Below are positions 1-7,241 of a stretch of 64,000 bases of DNA, piece after piece (the first letter of the stretch is position 1; each line of letters starts with the position of its first letter). The DNA is taken from the NCBI RefSeq assembly GCF_045209745.1, contig NZ_CP109273.1, positions 496,001 through 560,000 of the forward strand, in the 5' to 3' direction. A model generated the notes under the pieces. It did no database searches, was not told the DNA's origin, and worked only from the letters and a program-made list of their open reading frames with translations. The stretch is from Micromonospora sp045209745. GTDB lineage: Bacteria; Actinomycetota; Actinomycetes; Mycobacteriales; Micromonosporaceae. Both the position numbers and the translations under genes were made by a program.

Positions 1-1659
1 CCACCGCTCGTCCACCGGCCACGGGCCGACCCAGCCGACGATCTCCGCGGGCCGGCCGGTGCCGACCACCAGCCGGGCGGGCGGAGCGCTCACCGCCAAC
101 CGCGCGCTGATCACCACCGCCTCGCCAGCGGCGTCGTGCACGGTCGCGGCGAGCGGGCTGGGCAGCACCACCGCGGGCGCGGGCCGCGGCAGCCGACCTG
201 GCCACGGCGGAACTCCGCCCCCACCGCGGCCAGCAGGCCGACCGGCACCGACGGCCCGACCGCCGCCCACAGCCCGGTCGGTGCCCACAGCCCGGCCAGC
301 GCTGACGGCCGGGCCGGTGCCCACAGCCCGATCGGTGCCCACGGCCCGATCGCCGACCACAGCCCGGCCAGCGCTGACGGCCCGGTCGTCGCCGCTGGCG
401 ATCGGCTCGCCGGGCAGCGGTGGTGGGCCGGGGCGGGCGGGGAGGCGTTCGTCGCCCCACGGCACCAGTCGCACCTGGTCGGCCGGGGAGCGCCCACCCC
501 CGAGCACCGCGGTGACCACCGCTTCCGGGCCGAGGATGCCCTGCACACGGCTCAACGCCCGGTGCGCTCGTTCCCGCTCCTCGCCGGCCTCCCCCCACAG
601 GCCGGCTTGCAGACCGGCCTGGGCGATCACCCCGTCCGGGATCAGTCGCAGCCGGATGATGCCGGCCGTCGGTCGGGCCGGTCGGGCGCCGGTGCGGCCG
701 TTGCTGCCGGAGAGCCAACCGTCGAGCTGCCAGCGCACCCGGTCGGCGATGGCCGCGGCGGTGAGCAGGCCATCGTGCCGCCACACCCGGTGCAGCTCCT
801 GCCCGTGCTCGGTGACCGCCTCGATGCCGAGCCGGGTGCAGGCCAGCCCGTGCCCGGCCAGCCGTTCGTGCAGCTGCTCAGCCAACGCCCGGGCCACGAA
901 CGCCGCCGCGTCGACCCGGTCGATCGGCTCGTCGTGCTCGGCGGTCACCGTCAGGTCGGCCGGCGGCTGCCGGACGGCGAGTGGGCGGTGGTCCCGCCCG
1001 GCGGCCAGCCGATGGGCCAGCGCACCGTCGAACCCGAACCGGGCCAGCACGTCGCCAGCCGGCAACGCGGCGAAGTCGCCGAGGGTACGCACCCCCAGCC
1101 GGCGCAGCAGGTCGGCCAGCGACGACCGGCCAAGCGCCTCGACCGGCAGCCCGGCCAGGAACTCCGGTGTCCCGCCCGGTGCCACCACCCGACCGGCGCG
1201 GGCGGCCAACCCGGCCGCGAACACCCCGTCGGCGATGCCGACCTGGCTCTCCACCAGGCACGACTGGGCGACGTGCTCGATGATCCGCTCGGCGGCCGCC
1301 TCCTCGCCGCCGAGGTAACGGCTCGGCCCCCGAGCGGCCACCGCGCAGGCGCCCGGACGAACCACCTCGACGCCGGCGACCAACTCCTCCACCGCGGCGA
1401 CCACCGGCTCGAACGCGCGGGCGTCCCGGCCCGGGTCGTATTCCACGACGGTGAGCTGCGGGCAGCGCCCCTGCGCCTCCCGCTTGCGCAGCCCTCGGCG
1501 CACCCCCTCGGCGCGGGCCCGCTCGGAGCAGGCGACCACCCGGTTGGCGTGCAGCACGGCGACCGGGCCGGTCGCCGGCACCCCGTCGACGATCTCGGCG
1601 GCGAGCACCGGCCAGTCCGGGCACCACAGCAGCAGAGCCCGTGCCGGCGAGCCGGTCAC
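1..1659 (-). CDS. imuB: ImuB-like Y-family DNA polymerase homologue (3' end missing)
   Basis: Mutasome adaptor related to Y-family polymerases; in mycobacteria ImuB bridges ImuA', the beta clamp and DnaE2 during SOS mutagenesis. I read it from a GTG at 1657-1659, preceded by GGAGGG about 7 nt upstream and 40 bp after the imuA stop; it stays open to the window edge (553 codons). The N-terminus has LLLWCPDWPV where active Y-polymerases carry the first catalytic Asp, which fits the catalytically inactive ImuB type. A helix-hairpin-helix-like segment (LRRLGVRTLGDFAALP) and a little-finger-like region follow. Residues 426-469 are hexapeptide repeats. The reading lies in a frame without an ATG, so simple ORF callers miss it. 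dnaE2 would be expected further left but is not visible. Confidence 0.85.
   Translation of the reverse strand, partial: MTGSPARALLLWCPDWPVLAAEIVDGVPATGPVAVLHANRVVACSERARAEGVRRGLRKREAQGRCPQLTVVEYDPGRDARAFEPVVAAVEELVAGVEVVRPGACAVAARGPSRYLGGEEAAAERIIEHVAQSCLVESQVGIADGVFAAGLAARAGRVVAPGGTPEFLAGLPVEALGRSSLADLLRRLGVRTLGDFAALPAGDVLARFGFDGALAHRLAAGRDHRPLAVRQPPADLTVTAEHDEPIDRVDAAAFVARALAEQLHERLAGHGLACTRLGIEAVTEHGQELHRVWRHDGLLTAAAIADRVRWQLDGWLSGSNGRTGARPARPTAGIIRLRLIPDGVIAQAGLQAGLWGEAGEERERAHRALSRVQGILGPEAVVTAVLGGGRSPADQVRLVPWGDERLPARPGPPPLPGEPIASGDDRAVSAGRAVVGDRAVGTDRAVGTGPAVSAGRAVGTDRAVGGGRAVGAGRPAGRGGGGVPPWPGRLPRPAPAVVLPSPLAATVHDAAGEAVVISARLAVSAPPARLVVGTGRPAEIVGWVGPWPVDERW
253..384 (-). repeat. 18-bp tandem repeats coding RAVGTD-like hexapeptides inside imuB
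   Basis: About seven to eight imperfect 18-bp units encode RAV-(G/S)-(T/A)-(D/G) type hexapeptides, residues about 426-469 of ImuB. They form a low-complexity linker between the polymerase-like part and the C-terminal segment. Such repeats are prone to slippage, so their copy number may vary between strains. Confidence 0.75.
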
Positions 1660-1699
1660 CGCAGCCCTCCAGGGCCGGACTCGCGCCTGATCGCCGATG

Positions 1700-2497
1700 T
1701 CACGCCGGACCGACCAGGGTGAGTGCGCTCTGGCGGGCGGTGTCGGTGCGGGCCCGGTCACCGGCTGGCGGCACCGGATGGAGCCGGCCGCCGAGCGGCG
1801 CGGCCGGGCGACCCACGGTCGACGGCACCATGCGGGGGATCACCCGGGTCAGCTCGTCACCCGGGAGCCAGACCTTGATCTCCTTGGGTCGGGCGGCCGC
1901 CCCGCGCCCGCGCGCCGAGACGGTGACCTCCCGGCGGCGCAGCCGCCCCCGGCCCTGCCCGAGCCCTTCCCAGACTCCACGGACCACCTGCAGTGTCACG
2001 TCCGCGCCGTCCCACCGGCCGTACGGGACGAGCACGCTGCCGCGCTGCCGGGCCCGGGCGGCCAACCGGGTGGCGACCGAGGCGGAGACCGTGGCCGGCA
2101 CGGTGGTGACCACGACGTCCACCCCGTCGATCAGCGCGGCGACCACGGTGGCCCATTCGGGGCCGGGATTCGGCACCAGGGCCAACCGGTCCAGGGCGAT
2201 GCCCAGTTCGGCGGCCGCGCCCGCACCGAACGTCGGCACACCGACCACGGCACACCACGAGCCGGCCCGGGACGCCTCGGCGAGCAGGGCCAGCATCAGC
2301 GAGGTGCCACCGCTGCGCTGGGGCTGGCCGGCGGCAACCGCGATGGTGCTGCCCCGGCGCAGGCCCCGGTTGGGCAGCAGACCGGTCAGCTCGGGCACCA
2401 CCGGCAGCACCCGGTGGCCGCCGACCGGGTCGGGTGCACTCGCCGGACGCACCAGATCGGCCAGTGCGGCGGAACCGACCACCATGCGGCCCGCCAT
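1700..2497 (-). CDS. imuA: ImuA-like RecA-fold protein
   Basis: Partner of ImuB in SOS mutagenesis; RecA/SulA-like fold without recombinase activity in characterised homologues. The protein is 265 aa from ATG 2495-2497. A longer reading from GTG 2554 would begin inside a 20-bp hairpin, so I prefer the ATG, which has a GGGGGG tract about 9 nt upstream. Residues about 52-66 (GSTIAVAAGQPQRSGGTS) occupy the Walker A position but lack the GKT/S lysine, as expected for a degenerate RecA paralogue. It is followed after 40 bp by imuB and preceded by the HEPN gene. Confidence 0.8.
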   Translation of the reverse strand: MAGRMVVGSAALADLVRPASAPDPVGGHRVLPVVPELTGLLPNRGLRRGSTIAVAAGQPQRSGGTSLMLALLAEASRAGSWCAVVGVPTFGAGAAAELGIALDRLALVPNPGPEWATVVAALIDGVDVVVTTVPATVSASVATRLAARARQRGSVLVPYGRWDGADVTLQVVRGVWEGLGQGRGRLRRREVTVSARGRGAAARPKEIKVWLPGDELTRVIPRMVPSTVGRPAAPLGGRLHPVPPAGDRARTDTARQSALTLVGPA

Positions 2498-2543
2498 TTG
2501 GACCAACCCCCCGTCGTTGCTGTGGAACAGATCAGGACCGGCA

Positions 2544-2596
2544 CGCCGTGCCACCGGCCGCCCGGCTCCCCCCGCGGGGCGGCCGGTGGCACGGCG
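2544..2596 (-). terminator. 20-bp perfect hairpin between HEPN gene and imuA
   Basis: Arms 2544-2563 and 2577-2596 are perfectly complementary with a 13-nt C-rich loop. It starts 4 nt past the HEPN stop codon. There is no clear T-tract on either strand, so it could act as a factor-independent terminator of the high-GC type, an attenuator, or an RNA-stability element separating HEPN from imuAB expression. Confidence 0.65.
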
Positions 2597-2599
2597 GGA

Positions 2600-3049
2600 T
2601 CATGCGGCGAGGCCGCCCAGGGCCGGTTGGTGGGCCACGCCGAGGGCGGTCTCCACCACCGTGACGAACTGTTCGGCAGCGCGGAGCAGATCGTCGGCCT
2701 CCCGGGCGCTGACCACCCGGGGGATGCCGGCCTCGGCGGCGGCGCGCTTGCTGGCCCCGGCGGCGAAGAACCGGGACCACTCGTCGAGCTCCGGAGCGAC
2801 GGCGCAGAGGAGGACCCAGACGCTGGTGATCCGGTTGCGCCGACTCGGCGCGGGCCGGGCACGGGCGGCGAGCAGGGCGGCCGCCGCACGCAGCGCCGCC
2901 AGGTGGGCAGCCGCGTAGCGCAGGCCGTCAGGTCGGGTCTGGCCGGCCTCGACCAGCCCGCGCCGGGCCAACGTGAGGAGCTGGGCGGGGGTGCGGTGCG
3001 GCAGCACGTGCGCCGGCACCGTCGGTGCCTGAGCCGGGTTGGTCGGCAT
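2600..3049 (-). CDS. SAV_6107-family HEPN-domain protein
   Basis: Small helical protein (149 aa) of the SAV_6107 HEPN type, recognised from its helical Ala-rich body and conserved actinobacterial context next to ImuA/ImuB. The start ATG at 3047-3049 has GGAGGAG 7-8 nt upstream. I do not see the canonical HEPN RNase motif (R followed 4-6 residues later by H), so an RNase role is not supported; a scaffold or regulatory role in the mutasome is only an inference from context. It is the first gene of the HEPN-imuA-imuB unit, and a LexA-type box lies 321 bp upstream. Confidence 0.7.
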   Translation of the reverse strand: MPTNPAQAPTVPAHVLPHRTPAQLLTLARRGLVEAGQTRPDGLRYAAAHLAALRAAAALLAARARPAPSRRNRITSVWVLLCAVAPELDEWSRFFAAGASKRAAAEAGIPRVVSAREADDLLRAAEQFVTVVETALGVAHQPALGGLAA

Positions 3050-3147
3050 GGATGTCTCCTCCACGTGGCCGGGCGTCGACTCGGCGCGCTGGTGCCGCCG
3101 ATGAGACGCCGAGGTCGGGTGGTGCGGAGGAAGACGCACCGGGTGTG

Positions 3148-3190
3148 GCCGGCCGGGTGTGGATGCTTCCCCACACCACACCCGGCCGGC
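3148..3190 (-). promoter_or_regulatory. 15-bp perfect hairpin in HEPN-imuAB leader
   Basis: Arms 3148-3162 and 3176-3190 are exact inverted repeats around a 13-nt loop. The element lies about 100 bp upstream of the HEPN start, between it and the SOS box at 3370. If transcription begins near the SOS box, this structure would sit in the 5' leader and could attenuate the operon. I see no other gene in 3050-3493. Confidence 0.55.
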
Positions 3191-3369
3191 GTACCGGCGG
3201 GGTCGTCGCCCGCCGCCCGGGGGTCGTGGGCGGCGGGCGACGCTCCTGCCTGTCGGGACCAGGCTCGCGACTGCCCGGAAACCCAGGTGCGGCCCGCGGA
3301 GCCACACCGCCCGGAGCTGGCGCCGCGAAACGCCGCGCCCCGGCTGGTTGGAACGGGCGTTCGAGACAA

Positions 3370-3385
3370 TCGAACACTCGTTCTA
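3370..3385. promoter_or_regulatory. LexA (SOS) box
   Basis: TCGAACACTCGTTCTA matches the Gram-positive/actinobacterial LexA consensus TCGAAC-N4-GTTCGA at 11 of 12 specific positions. It sits in the 444-bp divergent region, 321 bp from the HEPN start (minus) and 109 bp from the ybaK start (plus). The imu genes are known SOS targets in mycobacteria, which supports the call; whether it also touches the plus-strand operon is open. Confidence 0.75.
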
Positions 3386-3493
3386 ACTGCTGCTGACAGT
3401 ACACCTCCCCTCCGACGAAAATGCAACGTGTGACGCGCTGGGCTCGCCGGCCGGGTGAACCTGGGTGAACCGACACCGGCGGACCGGGAAAGA

Positions 3494-3991
3494 ATGACGA
3501 CCATGCAGCCACACCCGAACGTACGAGCGGTGCAGGACACGCTCACCGCCGCCGGCACGCTCGACGGCGCCGGTGAGCCCAGCACGGTCCGCCTGCTGCC
3601 CAACGCGGTGCACACCGCCTCGGCGGCCGCCGAGGCGCTCGGCGTCGAGGTCGGCCAGATCGCCAACTCGCTGATCTTCGACGCGGACGACACGCCGCTG
3701 CTCGTGCTCACCTCCGGCGCACACCGGGTCGACACCGCCCGCCTCGCGGCGTCGACCGGGGTCACCCGGCTGCGCCGGGCCACCCCGGAGTTCGTCCGAG
3801 CGCACACCGGACAGCCGATCGGCGGGGTCGCCCCGCTCGGGCACCCGCACCCGCTGCGCACCCTGGTGGACACGGCGCTGGCGGCGTACCCCGAGATCTG
3901 GGCCGCGGGTGGCGTACCGCAGGCGGTCTTCCCGACCACCTACGCCGAGCTGCTGCGGGTCACCGCCGGCAGCCCAGCCGAGGTGGCGTGA
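3494..3991 (+). CDS. YbaK/EbsC-type aminoacyl-tRNA deacylase
   Basis: Predicted trans-editing hydrolase that clears mischarged aminoacyl-tRNA (YbaK/ProX family). 165 aa from ATG 3494; an upstream GTG at 3455 is possible, but GGGAAAG lies just before 3494. Family signs are the N-terminal helix, a VGQIANSLIF segment containing an acidic/Asn-type site, the LVLTSGAHRVD strand and the C-terminal GGVAPLGHPHPL loop followed by VFPTTYAEL. The stop overlaps the next start by 4 nt, so it is translationally coupled to the carotenoid genes and is probably the first gene of that operon. Confidence 0.85.
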   Translation: MTTMQPHPNVRAVQDTLTAAGTLDGAGEPSTVRLLPNAVHTASAAAEALGVEVGQIANSLIFDADDTPLLVLTSGAHRVDTARLAASTGVTRLRRATPEFVRAHTGQPIGGVAPLGHPHPLRTLVDTALAAYPEIWAAGGVPQAVFPTTYAELLRVTAGSPAEVA

Positions 3992-4725
3992 GCACGGCTC
4001 CGGAGCTGGTCACGCTGCACGTGTGGCGGACCTCCCGCGGCGCGCTGCCCCGGGCGCTGACCCGGATGGCGGTGGACCCACGCCGGTTGCGCGCCCTCCC
4101 GGGCGCCCGGTTCGGCAAGCTGCTGGGCACCGGGACCGGCACCGACTTCGGGCCGAGGGACGCCGACCTGACCCGGTGGGCGGCGCTGACCGTCTGGGAC
4201 TCCCCCGCCGCGGCGGCCGACTTCGACGACTCGTCGGTCGGGCGCGCCTGGGCAGACATCGCCCGCGCCCAGGTCCGGATCGACCTGCGTCCGCTGACCA
4301 GCCGGGGCGAGTGGTCCGGCCAGCGGCCGTTCGGCGACCCGTCGGGCGGCCGGGTCACCGGCCCGGTGCTGGCGCTGACCCGGGCTCGGCTGCGGGCCCG
4401 CCGGGCAGCCGCCTTCTGGCGGGCGATCCCCCCGGTGGCCACCGCCCTACGCGACGCGCCCGGGCTGCTGGCCCGGTTCGGGGTCGGGGAGGCGCCGCTG
4501 GGTTGGCAGGGCACGGTGAGCGTGTGGCGCGATCCGACGGACCTGGTGGCGTTCGCGTACCGTCACCCGGAGCACCGGGCGGCGATCATGCGAACCCCCA
4601 CCGCGGGCTGGTACGCCGAGGAGCTGTTCGCCCGGTTCGAGGTGCGCGACGTGGTCGGCGACCGGACGGTGCTCGGGTGGGTCGCCGACGGCGGCCCGGA
4701 AACGGTGAAGGGTGGACGGGCATGA
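3988..4725 (+). CDS. CrtA-like (spheroidene) monooxygenase
   Basis: Homologue of spheroidene monooxygenase CrtA, which introduces oxygen at C-2 of acyclic carotenoid ends. 245 aa from GTG 3988 inside the ybaK stop. Characteristic blocks are ARFGKLLGTGTGTDFG at residues 40-55, a tryptophan-rich WAALTVWDS, FWRAIPPV, GEAPLGWQGTVSVW and the GWYAEELFARF block near the C-terminus. The haem-type enzyme is soluble. With the cruF- and cruG-like genes it could provide or modify the 2'-oxygen that is later glycosylated; that assignment is inference. It overlaps the GNAT gene by 4 nt. Confidence 0.75.
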   Translation: MSTAPELVTLHVWRTSRGALPRALTRMAVDPRRLRALPGARFGKLLGTGTGTDFGPRDADLTRWAALTVWDSPAAAADFDDSSVGRAWADIARAQVRIDLRPLTSRGEWSGQRPFGDPSGGRVTGPVLALTRARLRARRAAAFWRAIPPVATALRDAPGLLARFGVGEAPLGWQGTVSVWRDPTDLVAFAYRHPEHRAAIMRTPTAGWYAEELFARFEVRDVVGDRTVLGWVADGGPETVKGGRA

Positions 4726-5273
4726 GGTTGGTGCGCTGGACGCCGGACGATCTCGTCCGGCGGCTGGACGACGTGGTGGCCGTCTACGGCGAGGCGATGG
4801 GATACCGCACCGACCTGCTGGAGGCCCGTCGCGGCTACATCGCCACCCATGTCCGCCGGCCGGGCTTCCGGGCGGTCGCCAGCCTGACCAGTGAGGGTCA
4901 CCTCGCCGGATTCGGCTACGGCTACCTGGGCGCCTCCGGCCAGTGGTGGCACGACCAGGTGCACCGAGCGTTGGACGCTCCGACCCGTACGCGCTGGCTC
5001 ACCCACTGCTTCGAGGTGGTCGAGCTGCATGTCCGGCCACCGGCGCAGGGGCACGGCCTGGGCGCCGGCCAGCTGCGCGCGCTGCTCGGCATGGCCGAGG
5101 GCGACACCACGCTGCTGTCCACCCCGGAGGCCGACGAACAGACCTCACGGGCCTGGCGGTTGTACCGGCGGTTCGGCTTCGTCGACGTGCTGCGCAACTT
5201 CCACTTCCCCGGTGACGAGCGTCCGTTCGGCGTACTCGGTCGGAACCTGCCGCTCGAGCCACCCGCGTCATGA
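4722..5273 (+). CDS. GNAT-family N-acetyltransferase in carotenoid operon
   Basis: GNAT fold, 183 aa. The acetyl-CoA-binding motif A is visible as VVELHVRPPAQGHGLGAGQL (about residues 101-120), followed by a C-terminal AWRLYRRFGF block typical of motif B. It starts with ATGA overlapping the crtA-like stop and ends overlapping the cruF-like start, so it is fully embedded and coupled within the carotenoid operon. Substrate unknown; GNAT enzymes normally acetylate amines, so a direct carotenoid role is not implied by the family. Confidence 0.8.
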   Translation: MRLVRWTPDDLVRRLDDVVAVYGEAMGYRTDLLEARRGYIATHVRRPGFRAVASLTSEGHLAGFGYGYLGASGQWWHDQVHRALDAPTRTRWLTHCFEVVELHVRPPAQGHGLGAGQLRALLGMAEGDTTLLSTPEADEQTSRAWRLYRRFGFVDVLRNFHFPGDERPFGVLGRNLPLEPPAS

Positions 5274-6106
5274 CCCGGCGGATCTCCTGGACGCTGCTCG
5301 CCGTCCTGGTGCTCGCCCAGATCTGCTACCCGCTCACCACCGGCGCCACCCGGGCCGGGCTCACCGTGGCCACCGTCGTTCTCGGTTGGCTGCTCTCGGT
5401 CGGCCACGCGCTGCTCAGCCGGGGTCCGCGCGTCGCGGCGGCGCTGGTCGCGGTGGCCACCGGCGGCGGGTTCGCGATCGAGGCGATCGGGGTGGCCACC
5501 GGCGTGCCGTTCGGCAGCTACGACTACTCCGGCGAGCTGGGCCCCAAGCTGGCCGGAGTGCCGCTGATCATTCCGCTGGCCTGGACCTGGATGGCCTGGC
5601 CGGCCTGGCTGACGGCGGTCCGGCTGACCGGCGGCAGCGGGTCGCCGGTCGGTCGATGGGTGGGGAGGATCGCGCTGGCCACGGTGGGGCTGGCCGCCTG
5701 GGACCTCTTCCTCGATCCACAGATGGTGGCTGAGGGCTACTGGGTCTGGCGGGACGCCACCGGGGCGTTGCCCGGCCTGCCCGGCATCCCGGTCAGCAAC
5801 TACCTGGGCTGGCTGCTCTTCGCGGTGCTGATGATGAGCGCGCTGCGCCCGCTGGCCGGGCCGACCGCCGAGCACACCGATCGGCGGGACCACCCGATGA
5901 TCGCGCTCTACCTGTGGACGTACTTCTCCAGCATCCTGGCCCACGCGGTCTTCCTCGACCTGCCCGCCTCGGCGCTCTGGGGCGCCGCCGGCATGTCGGT
6001 GACCGCCGTGCCGCTGGCGGTGGCCCTGCTGCGTGCCCGCCGGGCCCGTGACTCCGTCCGGGCGAACCACCAGCCGCACCGCCCCGGCGTCGACGCGACC
6101 CGATGA
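5270..6106 (+). CDS. cruF: CruF-like carotenoid 1',2'-hydratase (DUF422)
   Basis: Integral membrane protein, 278 aa, with about seven hydrophobic segments. CruF enzymes hydrate the psi-end of gamma-carotene or related carotenoids, giving 1'-hydroxy products. Family signatures seen are EAIGVATGVPFGSYDY (71-86), WDLFLDPQM (144-152) with a following W-x-W, and GIPVSNYLGW (172-181). It begins with ATGA overlapping the GNAT stop and overlaps the downstream glycosyltransferase by 4 nt. CruF next to a CruG-type glycosyltransferase is the arrangement known from myxoxanthophyll and sioxanthin-type pathways. Confidence 0.85.
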   Translation: MTRRISWTLLAVLVLAQICYPLTTGATRAGLTVATVVLGWLLSVGHALLSRGPRVAAALVAVATGGGFAIEAIGVATGVPFGSYDYSGELGPKLAGVPLIIPLAWTWMAWPAWLTAVRLTGGSGSPVGRWVGRIALATVGLAAWDLFLDPQMVAEGYWVWRDATGALPGLPGIPVSNYLGWLLFAVLMMSALRPLAGPTAEHTDRRDHPMIALYLWTYFSSILAHAVFLDLPASALWGAAGMSVTAVPLAVALLRARRARDSVRANHQPHRPGVDATR

Positions 6107-7230
6107 CCGTCCTGCTCGCCCTGCTGCTCGCCGTCGCCGCGTTGACCGGGCACACCTGGCTCAACGCCGCCCGCTGGCTGCGCCGGCCCACGGACCAGCC
6201 CGACGAGGTCGACGAGCCGGTCGCCGTGCTGCTGCCGCTGCGCGACGAGGCCACCCGGGTCACCGGATGCCTGCGCGCCCTGCTCGCCCAGCGCGGCGTG
6301 CCCGGGCTGCGCGTCGTGGTCCTCGACGACGGCTCCACCGACGGCACCGCCGACGTGGTCCGCGCGGTAGCCGGCGACGACCCCCGGGTCACGCTGCTCA
6401 CCGGGGTCGCCCCGCCGCCGGGCTGGCTGGGCAAGCCGCACGCCTGCTGGCAACTGGCCAACCGGGCCGACCCGGACGCCACCGCGCTGGTCTTCGTCGA
6501 CGCCGACGTGGTGCTCGCCCCGCACGCCGTGGCCGCGGCCGTCACCGAGCTGCGCGCCGCCCGCGCGACACTGCTGTCGCCGTACCCCCGGATCGTGGTG
6601 GCGACGGCGGCCGACCGGCTGGTGCAGCCGCTGCTGCAGTGGCTCTGGCTGACCTTCCTGCCGCTACGCGCGATGGAGCGCTCGCCGCGGCCGTCGCTGG
6701 CTGCGGCGGGCGGGCAGTTCCTGGTGGTGGACCGGGCCGGCTACACCGCCGCCGGCGGGCACGCCGCGGTCGCCGACAAGATCCTGGAGGATGTCGAGCT
6801 GGCCCGGGCGGTCAAACGGGCCGGTGGGCGGATCGTCCTGGCCGACGGCTCCCGGCTGGCCACCTGCCGGATGTACGACGACTGGCCGCAGCTGCGCGAC
6901 GGGTACTCGAAGTCGCTCTGGGCGTCGTTCGGGCACCCGGGCGCCGCAGCGGCCGTGCTGGCGTCGCTGCTGCTGCTCTACACCGCCCCGCCGCTGATCG
7001 CGCTGGCGGGTGTGGCGGCCGGTGCGCCGGAGGTGGCCGCCGTGGGCCTGGCCGGCTACCTGCTCGGGGTGGCCGGGCGAGTGCTCACCGCACGGGCGAC
7101 CGGGGGCCGATGGTGGCCCGACGCGCTCGCACACCCCGTGTCGGTCGTGGTCCTCGGTTGGCTGACCCTACGGTCGTACCATCTGCGAAAGCGACGCCGC
7201 CTGACCTGGCGGGGCCGCCCGGTCAGCTAG
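6103..7230 (+). CDS. cruG: CruG-like family 2 glycosyltransferase
   Basis: GT2-type membrane glycosyltransferase, 375 aa. It has an N-terminal membrane segment (about 1-20), the nucleotide-sugar site LDDGSTDGT (74-82), a GWLGKPHAC block (107-115), the metal-binding FVDADV (131-136), an ED acceptor-site motif in ILEDVELARAVK, and three C-terminal membrane segments. The family includes CruG, which attaches a sugar to the 2'-hydroxyl of CruF products. It is coupled to the cruF-like gene by a 4-nt overlap and separated from the desaturase by 11 nt. Confidence 0.8.
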   Translation: MTVLLALLLAVAALTGHTWLNAARWLRRPTDQPDEVDEPVAVLLPLRDEATRVTGCLRALLAQRGVPGLRVVVLDDGSTDGTADVVRAVAGDDPRVTLLTGVAPPPGWLGKPHACWQLANRADPDATALVFVDADVVLAPHAVAAAVTELRAARATLLSPYPRIVVATAADRLVQPLLQWLWLTFLPLRAMERSPRPSLAAAGGQFLVVDRAGYTAAGGHAAVADKILEDVELARAVKRAGGRIVLADGSRLATCRMYDDWPQLRDGYSKSLWASFGHPGAAAAVLASLLLLYTAPPLIALAGVAAGAPEVAAVGLAGYLLGVAGRVLTARATGGRWWPDALAHPVSVVVLGWLTLRSYHLRKRRRLTWRGRPVS

Positions 7231-7241
7231 GAGGGCGCGGC

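Noticed and set aside
136..1722. 528-residue plus-strand frame over imuB
   Set aside because: The minus-strand reading gives ImuB with a good ribosome-binding site; the plus reading is low complexity and full of Arg/Pro/Gly.
2498..2554. Longer start of imuA at GTG 2554
   Set aside because: The start would lie inside a 20-bp perfect hairpin, and the ATG at 2497 has a purine-rich upstream tract.
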